A DNA stretch of 32,791 nucleotides from Pseudaestuariivita rosea (GTDB lineage: Bacteria > Pseudomonadota > Alphaproteobacteria > Rhodobacterales > Rhodobacteraceae): positions 1-32,791 of the forward strand of contig NZ_JACNMP010000033.1 in NCBI RefSeq assembly GCF_017592335.1, written 5' to 3'. The notes beneath the pieces were generated by a model. It did not search any database. It saw nothing but the letters and a program-made list of their open reading frames with translations, and was not told the DNA's origin. Positions 1 to 8,880 of the stretch are shown piece after piece (the first letter of the stretch is position 1; every line of letters starts with the position of its first letter). Made by a program: the position numbers and the translations under genes.

Positions 1-120
1 CGAGACGCCGCCGAACGCACGATAGAGGCAACATGGCGCAGGATCGGTAAGCTGCTCGACCGCTTCACCCCGCAGGAATGTGCGAATTACCTTGTCAACT
101 CAGGATACGCTTCAACCTGA
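1..120 (+). CDS. IS630-family transposase, C-terminal tail (5' part outside window)
   Basis: Frame 1 is open from the first base to a TGA at 118-120, giving 39 residues. They include the stretch [10 protein letters not shown] followed by SGYAST, which resembles the conserved C-terminal end of IS630/Tc1-like DDE transposases, where a 'RF-P-EC-NYF--AGY' pattern is usual. The catalytic residues lie outside the window, so activity cannot be judged. In related genomes rpsO is normally preceded by truB, so this element appears to have landed in or near the truB-rpsO spacer. The family call rests on a short tail recognised by eye. Confidence 0.72.
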   Translation, partial: RDAAERTIEATWRRIGKLLDRFTPQECANYLVNSGYAST

Positions 121-135
121 TCTCATCTTGCTCTA
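1..135 (+). mobile_element. Right end of an IS630-like insertion sequence
   Basis: The transposase tail stops at 120 and a CTAG lies at 133-136. IS630 elements insert at TA, often within CTAG, and duplicate the TA, so the boundary is inferred to be the TA at 134-135. That would put the terminal inverted repeat across about 110-133. The left end is outside the window, so the repeat cannot be confirmed. Confidence 0.5.
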
Positions 136-284
136 GACGCGACGTTTCGCCATTACCCCTTTTCTTTTTGTCGGAATCCTCTTATACGCGCGCATCCGCT
201 GCATTTGCAGTTGGTTTTCTCCAAGGGCTTTGCTGGACGACATCCCGGCTTGTGCCATCAACCTTCAATGTAAAGGAGACCCCG

Positions 285-554
285 ATGTCGATTACTGCTG
301 ACGAAAAAGCGCGTGTTATGAAAGAATTCGCAACCAAAGACGGCGACACAGGATCGCCGGAGGTGCAGGTTGCGATTTTGTCATCACGCATTGCTACTTT
401 GACAGAACACTTCAAAACCCACAAAAAAGACAATCATTCGCGTCGTGGATTGCTGAAACTTGTGGCGCAACGCCGCAAGCTTCTGGATTATGTAAAAGGC
501 AAAGACGAGGTACGCTATCAGGAACTGATACAACGCCTGGGCCTACGCCGCTGA
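285..554 (+). CDS. rpsO: 30S ribosomal protein S15
   Basis: This is the small-subunit protein that binds 16S rRNA early in assembly of the central domain. The 89-residue product, starting [10 protein letters not shown], has the standard length of bacterial S15. It carries the family signature region GDTGSPEVQ near residue 22 and the basic helix around [10 protein letters not shown]. The ATG at 285 was chosen because AAGGAG at 273-278 sits at good spacing and the protein then begins as the family does. A longer open frame runs back to 78, but that part has no family similarity. A hairpin terminator follows and pnp lies downstream, the usual rpsO-pnp order. The upstream neighbour is an insertion sequence, so rpsO probably relies on a promoter within 136-284. 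Confidence 0.97.
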   Translation: MSITADEKARVMKEFATKDGDTGSPEVQVAILSSRIATLTEHFKTHKKDNHSRRGLLKLVAQRRKLLDYVKGKDEVRYQELIQRLGLRR

Positions 555-560
555 ATAACC

Positions 561-587
561 AAAACCGCGCCGCTTCGGCGCGGTTTT
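561..587 (+). terminator. Rho-independent terminator after rpsO
   Basis: A perfect 11-bp stem pairs AAAACCGCGCC (561-571) with GGCGCGGTTTT (577-587) around a short GCTTC loop; the right arm ends in a T run continuing as TTTTCTT. It begins 6 bases after the rpsO stop. It should separate rpsO from pnp at least partly. Confidence 0.9.
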
Positions 588-597
588 CTTATCCGCA

Positions 598-686
598 AAT
601 GCATCACACCGGGCCCGATCTGATGCATTGGAAAACAATCAGGGCCAGGGGCATCCGGCCTCTACGCAACGGTTCTCTAGGGAACC
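598..686 (+). promoter_or_regulatory. Structured 5' leader of pnp (three hairpins)
   Basis: Three inverted repeats follow one another. AATGCATCA (598-606) pairs with TGATGCATT (621-629), 9 bp, with a loop containing GGGCCC. GGCC (643-646) pairs with GGCC (657-660). GGTTC (671-675) pairs with GAACC (682-686). The pnp start at 703 follows 16 bases later. In enterobacteria pnp mRNA carries a leader hairpin that RNase III cuts and PNPase then degrades as autoregulation; a similar role here is inferred. Confidence 0.5.
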
Positions 687-702
687 ACATATGGGAAATA
701 TG

Positions 703-2838
703 ATGTTTAACGTTACGACGAAATCGATACAGTGGGGGGACGAGACCCTCACATTGGAAACGGGCAAGGTGGCCCGTCAGGCTGATGGAACTGTGATCGC
801 CACTTTGGGTGAAACCAGTGTCATGGCCAATGTCACATACGCAAAGGAACAAAAACCTGGACAGGACTTCTTTCCCCTGACCGTTCACTATCAGGAAAAA
901 TACTATGCCGCTGGTAAAGTTCCAGGCGGCTTTTTCAAACGCGAAGCACGCCCAAGCGAAAAAGAAACGCTGACTGCACGCCTAATCGATCGCCCAATTC
1001 GGCCACTATTCGTGGATGGGTTCAAAAACGAAGTCTTGGTCATGTGTACAGTATTGTCGCATGACCTGGTCAACGATGCTGATATCGTTGCTATGATCGC
1101 GGCATCTGCTGCATTAACGATATCCGGCGTACCATTCAGGGGCCCGATTGCCGGTGCGCGTGTTGGCTTTGTCGATGGTGACTATGTTCTGAATCCGTCA
1201 GTCGACGATATGGACATGCTACGGAACAACCCCGATCAACGGCTTGACCTGATTGTTGCTGGCACAAAAGACGCAGTTATGATGGTCGAGTCTGAGGCAT
1301 ATGAACTGACCGAAGACGAAATGCTTGGCGCCGTGACATTTGCCCATCAGCAAATTCAGCCCGTTATTGATCTGATCGTCAGCCTGGCCGAAGAAACAGC
1401 AAAAGAGCCGTTCGATTTCACACCGCCCGATTATTCTGAAATAGCTGACCGCGTTAAAACACTGGGCGAGACCCAGATGCGGGAAGCATTTGCAATCCAG
1501 GACAAACAAGCTCGAAGTGCCGCCATCGAAGCTGCAATCGATGCGGTCAAGGATCAGCTGACCGAAGAAGAGCTGGAAGACACAAATCTGTGGCCCGCCT
1601 TCAAGAAACTGGAAGCGGATATTCTGCGGGGCGATATCATAAAAACCGGAACACGCATCGATGGACGCGACACGAAAACCGTTCGCCCCATCGTCAGTGA
1701 AACCGGACTGTTGCCGCGCACCCATGGATCTGCACTTTTTACGCGCGGTGAAACTCAGGCTTTGGCCGTAACAACCCTGGGCACCGGTGACGACGAACAG
1801 ATCATCGACGCGCTGCACGGCACATCGCGCAGCAACTTCCTGCTGCATTACAACTTCCCACCTTATTCTGTGGGTGAGGTGGGCCGCGTTGGTTCACCTG
1901 GACGTCGTGAAATCGGTCACGGCAAACTGGCATGGCGCGCATTGCAAGCTGTTTTGCCCGCTGCAACCGACTTTCCTTATACCATTCGAGTTGTGTCCGA
2001 GATCACTGAATCGAACGGATCCTCTTCCATGGCATCCGTCTGTGGCGGGTCTTTGTCGATGATGGATGCGGGCGTGCCGCTGAAAGCACCCGTCGCCGGG
2101 GTCGCAATGGGATTGATCCTTGAACAAGACGGCTCATATGCGATCCTGACCGATATTCTGGGGGATGAAGATCACCTGGGCGACATGGATTTCAAAGTTG
2201 CAGGGACAGAAAAAGGTATCACATCGCTGCAGATGGACATCAAAGTCGCTGGCATCACACCTGAAATCATGGCCGAAGCATTGTCCCAGGCTCGCGACGG
2301 CAGGCTGCATATCTTGGGTGAAATGGGCAAGGCCTTGTCTGAAGCGAGTGACTTTTCGGTACACGCCCCGCGCATCGAAACCATGACCGTACCAACCGAT
2401 AAAATCCGTGAGGTCATCGGATCGGGTGGTAAAGTCATTCGAGAGATTGTCGAAACCAGCGGCGCCAAAGTCGACATCAATGATGATGGCGTGATCAAGA
2501 TTGCGTCTCCGGATGGTGAGTCGATCAAAAAGGCCTACGACATGATCTATTCAATCGTCGCCGAGCCTGAAGAAGGTCAAGTTTACAACGGCAAGGTCGT
2601 CAAAATTGTCGACTTCGGGGCCTTTGTGAACTTTTTCGGTAAACGCGACGGTCTGGTCCACGTCAGCCAGATTGCAAATCGCCGACTGAACCACCCATCC
2701 GATGTTCTCAAGGAAGGTCAGGAAGTTAAAGTCAAATTGCTTGGCTTTGATGATCGCGGCAAGGTGCGTTTGTCGATGAAGGTCGTCGATCAGGAAACCG
2801 GTGCGGAAATCACACCGGAAGAAGCATCAGAAGACTGA
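703..2838 (+). CDS. pnp: Polyribonucleotide nucleotidyltransferase (PNPase)
   Basis: PNPase degrades RNA 3' to 5' with phosphate, can add nucleotides in reverse, and works in mRNA and small-RNA turnover, often with RNase E. The 711-residue product has the full architecture: a first RNase PH core (about residues 10-140), a helical linker, a second RNase PH core (about 330-540), a KH domain with the GSGG loop near residue 572, and an S1 domain from about 623. The start was placed at ATG 703 (MFNVTTKSI) because related proteins begin this way; ATG codons at 691 and 700 and a frame open to 628 are alternatives. GGAA at 694-697 may serve as a weak ribosome site. It converges on the rhamnose operon across a hairpin. 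Confidence 0.96.
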   Translation: MFNVTTKSIQWGDETLTLETGKVARQADGTVIATLGETSVMANVTYAKEQKPGQDFFPLTVHYQEKYYAAGKVPGGFFKREARPSEKETLTARLIDRPIRPLFVDGFKNEVLVMCTVLSHDLVNDADIVAMIAASAALTISGVPFRGPIAGARVGFVDGDYVLNPSVDDMDMLRNNPDQRLDLIVAGTKDAVMMVESEAYELTEDEMLGAVTFAHQQIQPVIDLIVSLAEETAKEPFDFTPPDYSEIADRVKTLGETQMREAFAIQDKQARSAAIEAAIDAVKDQLTEEELEDTNLWPAFKKLEADILRGDIIKTGTRIDGRDTKTVRPIVSETGLLPRTHGSALFTRGETQALAVTTLGTGDDEQIIDALHGTSRSNFLLHYNFPPYSVGEVGRVGSPGRREIGHGKLAWRALQAVLPAATDFPYTIRVVSEITESNGSSSMASVCGGSLSMMDAGVPLKAPVAGVAMGLILEQDGSYAILTDILGDEDHLGDMDFKVAGTEKGITSLQMDIKVAGITPEIMAEALSQARDGRLHILGEMGKALSEASDFSVHAPRIETMTVPTDKIREVIGSGGKVIREIVETSGAKVDINDDGVIKIASPDGESIKKAYDMIYSIVAEPEEGQVYNGKVVKIVDFGAFVNFFGKRDGLVHVSQIANRRLNHPSDVLKEGQEVKVKLLGFDDRGKVRLSMKVVDQETGAEITPEEASED

Positions 2839-2845
2839 GACTGAC

Positions 2846-2875
2846 AAAAAGCGGCTGCGTTTTTGGCGCAGCCGC
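2846..2875 (-). terminator. Terminator hairpin between pnp and rfbA, oriented for the rfb operon
   Basis: GCGGCTGCG (2851-2859) pairs perfectly with CGCAGCCGC (2867-2875). The run AAAAA at 2846-2850 becomes a U tract on the minus strand, so the structure is a good intrinsic terminator for the rfb operon. On the plus strand it lacks a U tract but may still stabilise the pnp 3' end. Confidence 0.75.
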
Positions 2876-2884
2876 AATAACACA

Positions 2885-3757
2885 CTAACTTACAAGTTGT
2901 CTTAGATAGGCCGCATATGCGTTTTGACCCAGTTTATCGGCGATCGCATGTACATCTTTTTCTGATATCCAGCCCTTGTTAAACGCGATTTCTTCGGGGC
3001 ATCCGGTCTGCATTCCCTGTCGTGTCTGTAAAGTGCGCACAAAATTGGCAGCATCAAGCAGTGAGGCATGCGTGCCTGTGTCAAGCCAAGCAAATCCGCG
3101 CCCCATAACCTCAACATTCAAAGCGTTTTCTTGATGATACAGCTTAAGCAGATCGGTTATCTCAAGCTCACCTCTTTTTGAGGGTTCGACCATACGCGCA
3201 TACTGTGGCGCATATTGATCAAGAAAATAAAGCCCCGTCATCGCATAGTTCGACTTTGGCCGGGCGGGCTTCTCAACGATTGATTTGACTTGCCCCGTAT
3301 CTGTGATTTCGATCACGCCATAGCGTTCAGGGTCAGCGACATGATATCCGAACACGGTGGCGGCGTGATCACCGGTATCTGCTTTCTGCAGCAATTCAGG
3401 CAGCCCATGTCCAAAAAAGATATTGTCGCCCAGAACCATGGCCGAAGGTGCGCCATCTAAAAACTGTTCAGCGATCAGATAAGCCTGGGCCAAACCATCG
3501 GGTGAAGGTTGAACCAGATATGTCAGTTCCAGCCCCCAGTTTCGACCATCACCCAAAAGTTTCTGGAACTGCGATTGATCGTGGGGTGTTGTGATAATGG
3601 CGATCTTCCGGATACCGGCCAGCATCAAAACGCTGAGCGGATAGTAAATCATCGGCTTATCATAAATTGGCATCAGCTGTTTTGATACAGCCAAGGTGAT
3701 CGGGTAAAGTCGGGTACCTGACCCGCCCGCAAGAATGATCCCTTTTCGTTCAGCCAT
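2885..3757 (-). CDS. rfbA: Glucose-1-phosphate thymidylyltransferase
   Basis: RfbA (RmlA) makes dTDP-glucose from dTTP and glucose-1-phosphate, the first step of dTDP-L-rhamnose synthesis. The 290-residue product has the nucleotidyltransferase signature GGSGTRLYP near residue 12, the KQLMPIYDKP segment, the metal-site region GDNIFFGHG, and the EKP motif near residue 162. Its length is normal. ATG at 3757 overlaps the end of rfbD by 8 bases, pointing to translational coupling. It is the last gene of the rfbC-B-D-A operon and is followed by a minus-strand terminator. Confidence 0.95.
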   Translation of the reverse strand: MAERKGIILAGGSGTRLYPITLAVSKQLMPIYDKPMIYYPLSVLMLAGIRKIAIITTPHDQSQFQKLLGDGRNWGLELTYLVQPSPDGLAQAYLIAEQFLDGAPSAMVLGDNIFFGHGLPELLQKADTGDHAATVFGYHVADPERYGVIEITDTGQVKSIVEKPARPKSNYAMTGLYFLDQYAPQYARMVEPSKRGELEITDLLKLYHQENALNVEVMGRGFAWLDTGTHASLLDAANFVRTLQTRQGMQTGCPEEIAFNKGWISEKDVHAIADKLGQNAYAAYLRQLVS

Positions 3758-4595
3758 CCAATGCCCCGTTTCTGATTTGCCATATGATGTCAGGCAAAAA
3801 TTCCCGCCAATCCGGTCGTGTTATCTGAAAATCCTGCATTAGACTTCCGCAGTCCAGCCGTGCGTTTTTCGGCCTGTCGACAAGCGCTGGATATTGCTCT
3901 GAGCCAATTTCCAAAACATGGCAATCAACGTTGGCATGCCGGAAAACTTCTTTTGCGAAATCGGCCCAGCTGACATACGGATGGCCCGAGAAATGATAAA
4001 CCCCAGCGCTTTCAATTCTGTCAATCATACCGAGACAGGCCTGACCAATCGTCCCGGCCGGTGTCGGGCCGCCAATTTGATCAGCAACCACTGATACCTC
4101 TTTTTTCGAAGCACCAAGCCGCAGCATGGTCTTGACGAAATTCGTCCCAACTGCCGAAAAAATCCAGGATGTGCGCAAGATGATGTATCGCGCACCCGCT
4201 GCCTGAACGTTTTGTTCGCCTTGCAACTTTGTGCGGCCATAAGTGTTGATCGGATTAGGCTGATCAGTCGGCTTGAACTGAGTGCAGCCAGCACCATCAA
4301 AAACATAGTCGGTCGAAAGATGTATAAAGGGAATATCCAACCCGGCGCAGATCTGAGCCATAACACCGGGCGCAGTGCCGTTAATCAGCATCGCAAGGTC
4401 TGGCTGATCCTCTGCTTGATCGACGGCAGTGTAAGCCGCCGCGTTTATCACAGCCTGTGGCTTTGTAGTTTGAATGATTTTGGCACAGTCTTCGGGATTT
4501 GTAAGATCTGCGTCATTGCGCCCAAGGCATAAAGTGCGTGGATCTTGATCAAGTGCACTAGCGACCTGCCCGGTTTTACCAAAAACGAGGATCAC
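3750..4595 (-). CDS. rfbD: dTDP-4-dehydrorhamnose reductase
   Basis: RfbD (RmlD) reduces dTDP-4-keto-L-rhamnose to dTDP-L-rhamnose with NAD(P)H, the last step of the pathway. The product starts [12 protein letters not shown], an N-terminal Rossmann fold with a GKTGQV nucleotide loop. It also has STDYVFDG and a YGRTKLQGE segment carrying the YxxxK catalytic pair. I chose the GTG at 4595 because its GTGA overlaps the TGA stop of rfbB by 4 bases, a classic coupled junction, and the protein then begins like its family. The open frame extends upstream to 4673, but that part lies inside rfbB and has no family similarity. The length is 281 residues. Confidence 0.93.
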   Translation of the reverse strand: MILVFGKTGQVASALDQDPRTLCLGRNDADLTNPEDCAKIIQTTKPQAVINAAAYTAVDQAEDQPDLAMLINGTAPGVMAQICAGLDIPFIHLSTDYVFDGAGCTQFKPTDQPNPINTYGRTKLQGEQNVQAAGARYIILRTSWIFSAVGTNFVKTMLRLGASKKEVSVVADQIGGPTPAGTIGQACLGMIDRIESAGVYHFSGHPYVSWADFAKEVFRHANVDCHVLEIGSEQYPALVDRPKNARLDCGSLMQDFQITRPDWREFLPDIIWQIRNGALDG

Positions 4596-5632
4596 TTGAA
4601 TAACCCCAACCTTTCGCCAACGCCTGACCTTTCCAGCAGTGGTCGCCACCACGCTTCGTTGTTTAGGTACCACTCAACGGTTTGCGCGATGCCTTCTGAA
4701 AGCGTCGTCTTCGTTTGCCATCCAAGATCATGCATAATTTTTGTTGGATCAATAGAATAACGCAAATCGTGCCCTGGCCGATCTGCGACAAACTGGATCT
4801 GTTCGGCATATGACCTCGGACTGGGGCATCTACGATCAAGAGTATGACAGATCATATGTACCAGATCGATATTGCTAACCTCGGCCTCGCCGCCGATGTT
4901 ATAGGTTTCGCCGATATCTGCATTCTTCAGCACATGCAGCAAAGCATCTGCGTGATCATCGACATGCAACCAGTCGCGCCTATTTTTCCCGTCACCGTAA
5001 ACCGGAATGGGTTTTCCAGCCAGCGCGTTCAGAACAACCACCGGAATAAGCTTTTCAGGGAACTGGTAAGGCCCGTAGTTATTCGAACAGTTTGTGATCA
5101 GTACAGGCAAACCATAGGTTTTACCCCAAGCGCGCACCAAGTGATCAGATGCCGCTTTTGAGGCAGCATAAGGACTATTAGGCGCATAACCTGTTTCTTC
5201 GGTGAACCGGCCCGTTTCATCAAGGCTGCCGTAAACTTCATCGGTCGAGATATGGTGAAACCGAAAGCCGTCTGGTTTTCCACAGTCGCGCCAATACTGA
5301 CGCGATACTTCCAAAAGATTATATGTGCCGTTGATATTTGTTTTGATAAACGCATCAGGCCCGTCAATCGAACGATCAACATGAGTTTCAGCGGCCAGAT
5401 GCATGACGGCATCGGGTTTATGGGTCTTGAATACCTGACACAACGATTCAAAGTCGCGGATGTCTGTCTTTTCAAAGACGTAATTCTGATGATCACGGAC
5501 GGGTGCCAGGTTTTCAAGACAAGCCGCATAGGTCAAAGCATCCACATTGACGACCTGATACCCTTTGGTAATCGCCAGGCGAACCACCGCAGAACCAATA
5601 AAACCAGCGCCCCCTGTCACCAAAAGCTTCAT
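4592..5632 (-). CDS. rfbB: dTDP-glucose 4,6-dehydratase
   Basis: RfbB (RmlB) converts dTDP-glucose to dTDP-4-keto-6-deoxyglucose. The 346-residue extended short-chain dehydrogenase has the NAD-binding [10 protein letters not shown] at residues 7-16, the dehydratase segment STDEVYGSL with its Asp-Glu pair near residues 135-136, and [10 protein letters not shown] carrying the YxxxK pair. ATG at 5632 follows the rfbC stop by 3 bases, with AGG in the rfbC tail as ribosome site. The 3' end overlaps rfbD by 4 bases. Confidence 0.95.
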   Translation of the reverse strand: MKLLVTGGAGFIGSAVVRLAITKGYQVVNVDALTYAACLENLAPVRDHQNYVFEKTDIRDFESLCQVFKTHKPDAVMHLAAETHVDRSIDGPDAFIKTNINGTYNLLEVSRQYWRDCGKPDGFRFHHISTDEVYGSLDETGRFTEETGYAPNSPYAASKAASDHLVRAWGKTYGLPVLITNCSNNYGPYQFPEKLIPVVVLNALAGKPIPVYGDGKNRRDWLHVDDHADALLHVLKNADIGETYNIGGEAEVSNIDLVHMICHTLDRRCPSPRSYAEQIQFVADRPGHDLRYSIDPTKIMHDLGWQTKTTLSEGIAQTVEWYLNNEAWWRPLLERSGVGERLGLFK

Positions 5633-5635
5633 GAA

Positions 5636-6199
5636 CTAACCTGCATCAAAAAAAGGGCTGTCCACTTTGGAAAGTCGCGGCGCGGCGCGATCTTTATCAG
5701 ACAGAACGACGTCGGCAACGTCGATCCCCCAGTTAACTCCGATATCAGGGTCGGCGAAATGGATGGCCCCATCGCAGTCCGGTGCATAGGTATCGGAACA
5801 TTTGTACACAACAACGCTATTCGGTTCACGTGTGATAAAGCCATGCAAAAAGCCCTTGGGCACGAACAGTTGTTTCCCGTTTTCCTCTGACAGCTCAACA
5901 CCTACCCACTTTCCAAATGTTGCCGAGCCCTTTCGAAAATCGACCGCAACATCAAAGATACGACCCCAGACAACACGCACCAGTTTGTCTTGTGCATGGG
6001 GCGGCGATTGATAGTGAAGTCCGCGAACAGTGCCGGCTTGACGGCTTACGGATTGATTATCCTGAACAAATTCGATGTCGATCCCATTCTGTGCAAGCGT
6101 TCTTTTGCTATAGGTTTCGCTGAAATACCCCCGATGGTCACCAAAGCGTTTCGGTGTCAGAATAAGGACGCCCGCCAGTTCGGTTTCTTGGATATCCAT
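5636..6199 (-). CDS. rfbC: dTDP-4-dehydrorhamnose 3,5-epimerase
   Basis: RfbC (RmlC) epimerises dTDP-4-keto-6-deoxyglucose at C3 and C5. The cupin-fold product has the expected family features: RGYFSETY, the substrate segment TVRGLHYQ with the catalytic His, KLVRVVWGRIFDVAVD, and FVPKGFLHGF. I start at ATG 6199 (MDIQETEL, 187 residues, normal length); an in-frame TTG at 6217 would add six residues. No strong ribosome site is visible for either. It is the first gene of the rfb operon and is divergent from the epimerase gene at 6326, so the 126-base gap should hold both promoters. I found no convincing -35/-10 pair there. Confidence 0.93.
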   Translation of the reverse strand: MDIQETELAGVLILTPKRFGDHRGYFSETYSKRTLAQNGIDIEFVQDNQSVSRQAGTVRGLHYQSPPHAQDKLVRVVWGRIFDVAVDFRKGSATFGKWVGVELSEENGKQLFVPKGFLHGFITREPNSVVVYKCSDTYAPDCDGAIHFADPDIGVNWGIDVADVVLSDKDRAAPRLSKVDSPFFDAG

Positions 6200-6325
6200 T
6201 GGATTATCGGTCCGCAATGTCTTTAGACACTTCTATCGCATAAAAGCTTTTGAACTTACTAAACATTTGCGCAACTTTATCGAAGCATAAATTTGCGGAT
6301 ATCACCGCCATAGGCAGGTAAACGG

Positions 6326-7162
6326 ATGAGACAAAAAACCGTTGTATTTGGTGCATCTGGCCGCTTAGGGCGTATGCTGCAAAAGGCGTGGCGGGGAAAA
6401 AAAGGAATAATCTGGCAATCACGTCATGCTATCGCGCATGAAAATGCACTGCAGGCAGATTTTTGTGATCCGACGGATGCGCTTTTGCACGCTGCATCGT
6501 CTGCCGGCGCAATACTGAACTTGGCGGGCCTGACACGCGGTACGCATGAAGATCTCCAACTGAATACCAAGCTGGCAATCAAAGCGCTGCAATTCGCGAA
6601 ACAGAACAGCATCCCCCGCGTTATTCTGATGTCATCGGCTGCAGTATATGGCGCGACCAGAGAGCCGGCAGACGAGACCGCGATGCTGCACCCGCTTTCG
6701 GATTATGCCAAAGCCAAGATTGAAATGGAGCAGGCAGTAAACGCTTGGTGTGCCGATAATCCAGGTATCGATGTTATAGTGTTGCGGCTTGGGAATGTTG
6801 CGGGGTCAGACAGCCTGCCGCTGAGCAGCGATACGCCGATTTCTCTGGACCGCTTCCCGTCAGGCAAAGGACCATTGCGCAGCTACATTGGGCCGATGAC
6901 CTTGGCAGAAGTGTTGAAAAAGCTGTGTGCTACGAAATACTCCAATCAACAGCCATTAACCCTGAATATCGCCGCCCCACAGCCCGTCTATATGCAGGAT
7001 TTACTGAATGCAGCGGATCAGGATTGGCATTTCACAGAAGCGCCAGAAACAGCAGTTGAAGCAGTTGTGCTATCAACCCAAAAGCTACAAAGCATGATAA
7101 AGCTGCCCGGAACGACCTCACAACCCGAGGTCATTGTGGATGAATGGCGGGCACAGCAATGA
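6326..7162 (+). CDS. NAD-dependent epimerase/dehydratase (extended SDR), probable nucleotide-sugar enzyme
   Basis: The 278-residue product is an extended short-chain dehydrogenase fold. It has FGASGRLGRML (Gly-rich NAD loop) at about residues 8-18, NLAGLTRG, the serine segment MSSAAVYGA, and YAKAKIEMEQ with the YxxxK pair. The substrate cannot be read from sequence. It overlaps the sugar-phosphate transferase by 4 bases (ATGA at 7159-7162) and is divergent from the rhamnose operon. That suggests it shapes the first sugar of a surface glycan, for instance a UDP-HexNAc. It is slightly shorter than GalE-type enzymes, so a 4-reductase is another possibility. Confidence 0.8.
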   Translation: MRQKTVVFGASGRLGRMLQKAWRGKKGIIWQSRHAIAHENALQADFCDPTDALLHAASSAGAILNLAGLTRGTHEDLQLNTKLAIKALQFAKQNSIPRVILMSSAAVYGATREPADETAMLHPLSDYAKAKIEMEQAVNAWCADNPGIDVIVLRLGNVAGSDSLPLSSDTPISLDRFPSGKGPLRSYIGPMTLAEVLKKLCATKYSNQQPLTLNIAAPQPVYMQDLLNAADQDWHFTEAPETAVEAVVLSTQKLQSMIKLPGTTSQPEVIVDEWRAQQ

Positions 7163-7770
7163 CGCCGCAGAAACGACTGTTCGATCTTTTCATCAGTGCT
7201 GCAGCACTGGTGTTTTTTGCACCCTTGTTGATCGCAGTTATCATCTGGATTGTACTTACGGATGGCGCGCCGGTTTTCTATGGCTCTGAACGGATGAAAA
7301 CGCCGAAAAAATCCTTCAGGCTTTGGAAATTCCGCACTATGACGCTTGTTGATAATGATGCAGGGGTGTCGGGCGGTGACAAAGCGGATAGGATCACAAA
7401 AAGCGGCCGTCTGTTGCGAAAATACCGACTGGATGAACTGCCTCAGCTTTGGAACGTTCTGATGGGTGATATCAGCCTGGTTGGCCCTCGCCCGCCCTTG
7501 GCACAGTATGTCGAACAATTTCCTGCGCTCTATTTAAAAGTATTGCAATCCAGACCAGGGATTACGGGACTGGCGACCTTGGTCTTTCACAAAAGAGAAG
7601 AGAAATTATTGCGCGTCGCCAAAACAGCGGCCGAGACCGACAAGATCTATGCCCGACGTTGCGTGCCCGTCAAAGCACGGCTTGATTTGATTTATGGGCA
7701 ACATCAATCGCTTTGCTTCGACGTCCTTTTGCTGTGGCGGACTGTTACAAAACTATTGCAAAGGCGCTGA
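7159..7770 (+). CDS. Initiating sugar-phosphate transferase (small monotopic PglC/WcaJ-core type)
   Basis: Enzymes of this family move a sugar-1-phosphate from a nucleotide sugar to undecaprenyl phosphate, starting capsule, exopolysaccharide or O-antigen units at the inner membrane. The 203-residue product has one N-terminal hydrophobic segment (about residues 8-30) followed by the catalytic core: KFRTM, the region DELPQLWNVLMGDISLVGPRP, and RPGITGLA. It lacks the extra N-terminal membrane domain of long WcaJ proteins. I chose ATG 7159 because it overlaps the epimerase stop as ATGA; an in-frame ATG at 7144 would add five residues. Confidence 0.88.
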   Translation: MTPQKRLFDLFISAAALVFFAPLLIAVIIWIVLTDGAPVFYGSERMKTPKKSFRLWKFRTMTLVDNDAGVSGGDKADRITKSGRLLRKYRLDELPQLWNVLMGDISLVGPRPPLAQYVEQFPALYLKVLQSRPGITGLATLVFHKREEKLLRVAKTAAETDKIYARRCVPVKARLDLIYGQHQSLCFDVLLLWRTVTKLLQRR

Positions 7771-7858
7771 GATACATCATGCCCCTTGGACAAGCTTGCA
7801 TATAGTGGGTAACAAGAGGAAAAGATTGGCAACTTAACGTATCAGATCAGTGACCTCA

Positions 7859-8878
7859 ATGTCTTCAAAAAGACCCCTGACACTACGCGACGTATCCGAA
7901 GCATCTGGTGTCAGCGAAATGACTGTCAGCCGTGTTCTGCGCGGTCGGGGTGATGTCAGCGAAGGCACGCGGGACAAGGTTTTGGCCGTCGCGAAACAAC
8001 TTGGCTATGTCCCAAACAAAATTGCAGGTGCGTTGGCATCACAGCGTGTCAACCTGATTGCTGTTATTATTCCGTCACTATCAAATATGGTTTTTCCTGA
8101 GGTGATGACCGGTATTTCGGATATTCTGGACGATACACCATTGCAGCCAGTTGTCGGTGTTACGAACTATCTACCCGGTCGGGAAGAAACTGTTTTATAC
8201 GAAATGCTGTCCTGGCGCCCCTCTGGTGTGATCATCGCCGGTGTTGAACATTCTGATGCGACACGTGCGATGCTGCAAGCCTCGGGCATTCCTATAGTTG
8301 AGATTATGGACGTCGATGGTACGCCGGTGGACAGCATGGTCGGTATCTCGCACCGGCGCGCTGGCCGGATGATGGCCCATGCCATCGCGGCCGAAGGTTA
8401 CAAACGGATCGGCTTCATGGGCACCAAGATGCCGCTGGATCATCGTGCCAGAAAACGTTTTGAGGGCTTTACCGAGGCTTTGGCCAAAGAAGGCATCGAA
8501 GTTGCCGACCAGGAGTTTTATCAGGGCGGATCTGCGCTGGCCAAAGGGCGCGAGATGACCGAGGCCATGTTGAAACGCACCCCCGATCTGGATTTTCTTT
8601 ATTATTCCAACGATATGATCGGCGCCGGTGGGCTGCTGTATCTGCTGGAAAAAGGTATCAACATTCCATCCGAAATCGGTTTGGCCGGTTTCAATGGCGT
8701 AGAATTGCTGCAAGGTTTGCCGCGACAACTTGCAACGATGGACGCGTGTCGTATCGAAATCGGTCGCAAAGCGGCCGAGATCATTGCAAGGCGTTGTTCG
8801 GATGACGACGACGGCGCGCCTGAAATGATTGAGCTGTCACCAAAGATTTCATTTGGTGACACACTGAAACGAGGTTGA
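7859..8878 (+). CDS. LacI/GalR-family transcriptional regulator (GntR-like)
   Basis: The N-terminus holds a LacI helix-turn-helix: LRDVSEASGVSEMTVSRVLR at about residues 8-27, then the hinge segment GYVPNKIAGALASQR. The rest is a periplasmic-binding-protein-like effector domain (LIAVIIPSLSN to the C-terminus). The product is 339 residues from ATG 7859; an in-frame GTG at 7850 is the alternative, and neither has a clear ribosome site. The overall look is close to gluconate-repressor-type members, but the effector cannot be read from sequence. It directly precedes a GT2-LAB_N-GT39 set with touching reading frames, so it may control that operon and itself. I saw no clear central-CG operator palindrome in 7771-7858. 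Confidence 0.9.
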   Translation: MSSKRPLTLRDVSEASGVSEMTVSRVLRGRGDVSEGTRDKVLAVAKQLGYVPNKIAGALASQRVNLIAVIIPSLSNMVFPEVMTGISDILDDTPLQPVVGVTNYLPGREETVLYEMLSWRPSGVIIAGVEHSDATRAMLQASGIPIVEIMDVDGTPVDSMVGISHRRAGRMMAHAIAAEGYKRIGFMGTKMPLDHRARKRFEGFTEALAKEGIEVADQEFYQGGSALAKGREMTEAMLKRTPDLDFLYYSNDMIGAGGLLYLLEKGINIPSEIGLAGFNGVELLQGLPRQLATMDACRIEIGRKAAEIIARRCSDDDDGAPEMIELSPKISFGDTLKRG

Positions 8879-8880
8879 AG

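Noticed and set aside
78-284. N-terminal extension of the rpsO frame
   Set aside because: It crosses the inferred IS boundary, has no S15 similarity, and the ATG at 285 has a perfect ribosome site and gives the canonical 89 residues.
1219-1848. 209-residue antisense frame inside pnp, and similarly long antisense frames at 5252-5890 and 17842-18516
   Set aside because: They lie wholly opposite well-supported genes (pnp, rfbB/rfbC, metY), show no recognisable domains, and have no convincing ribosome sites.
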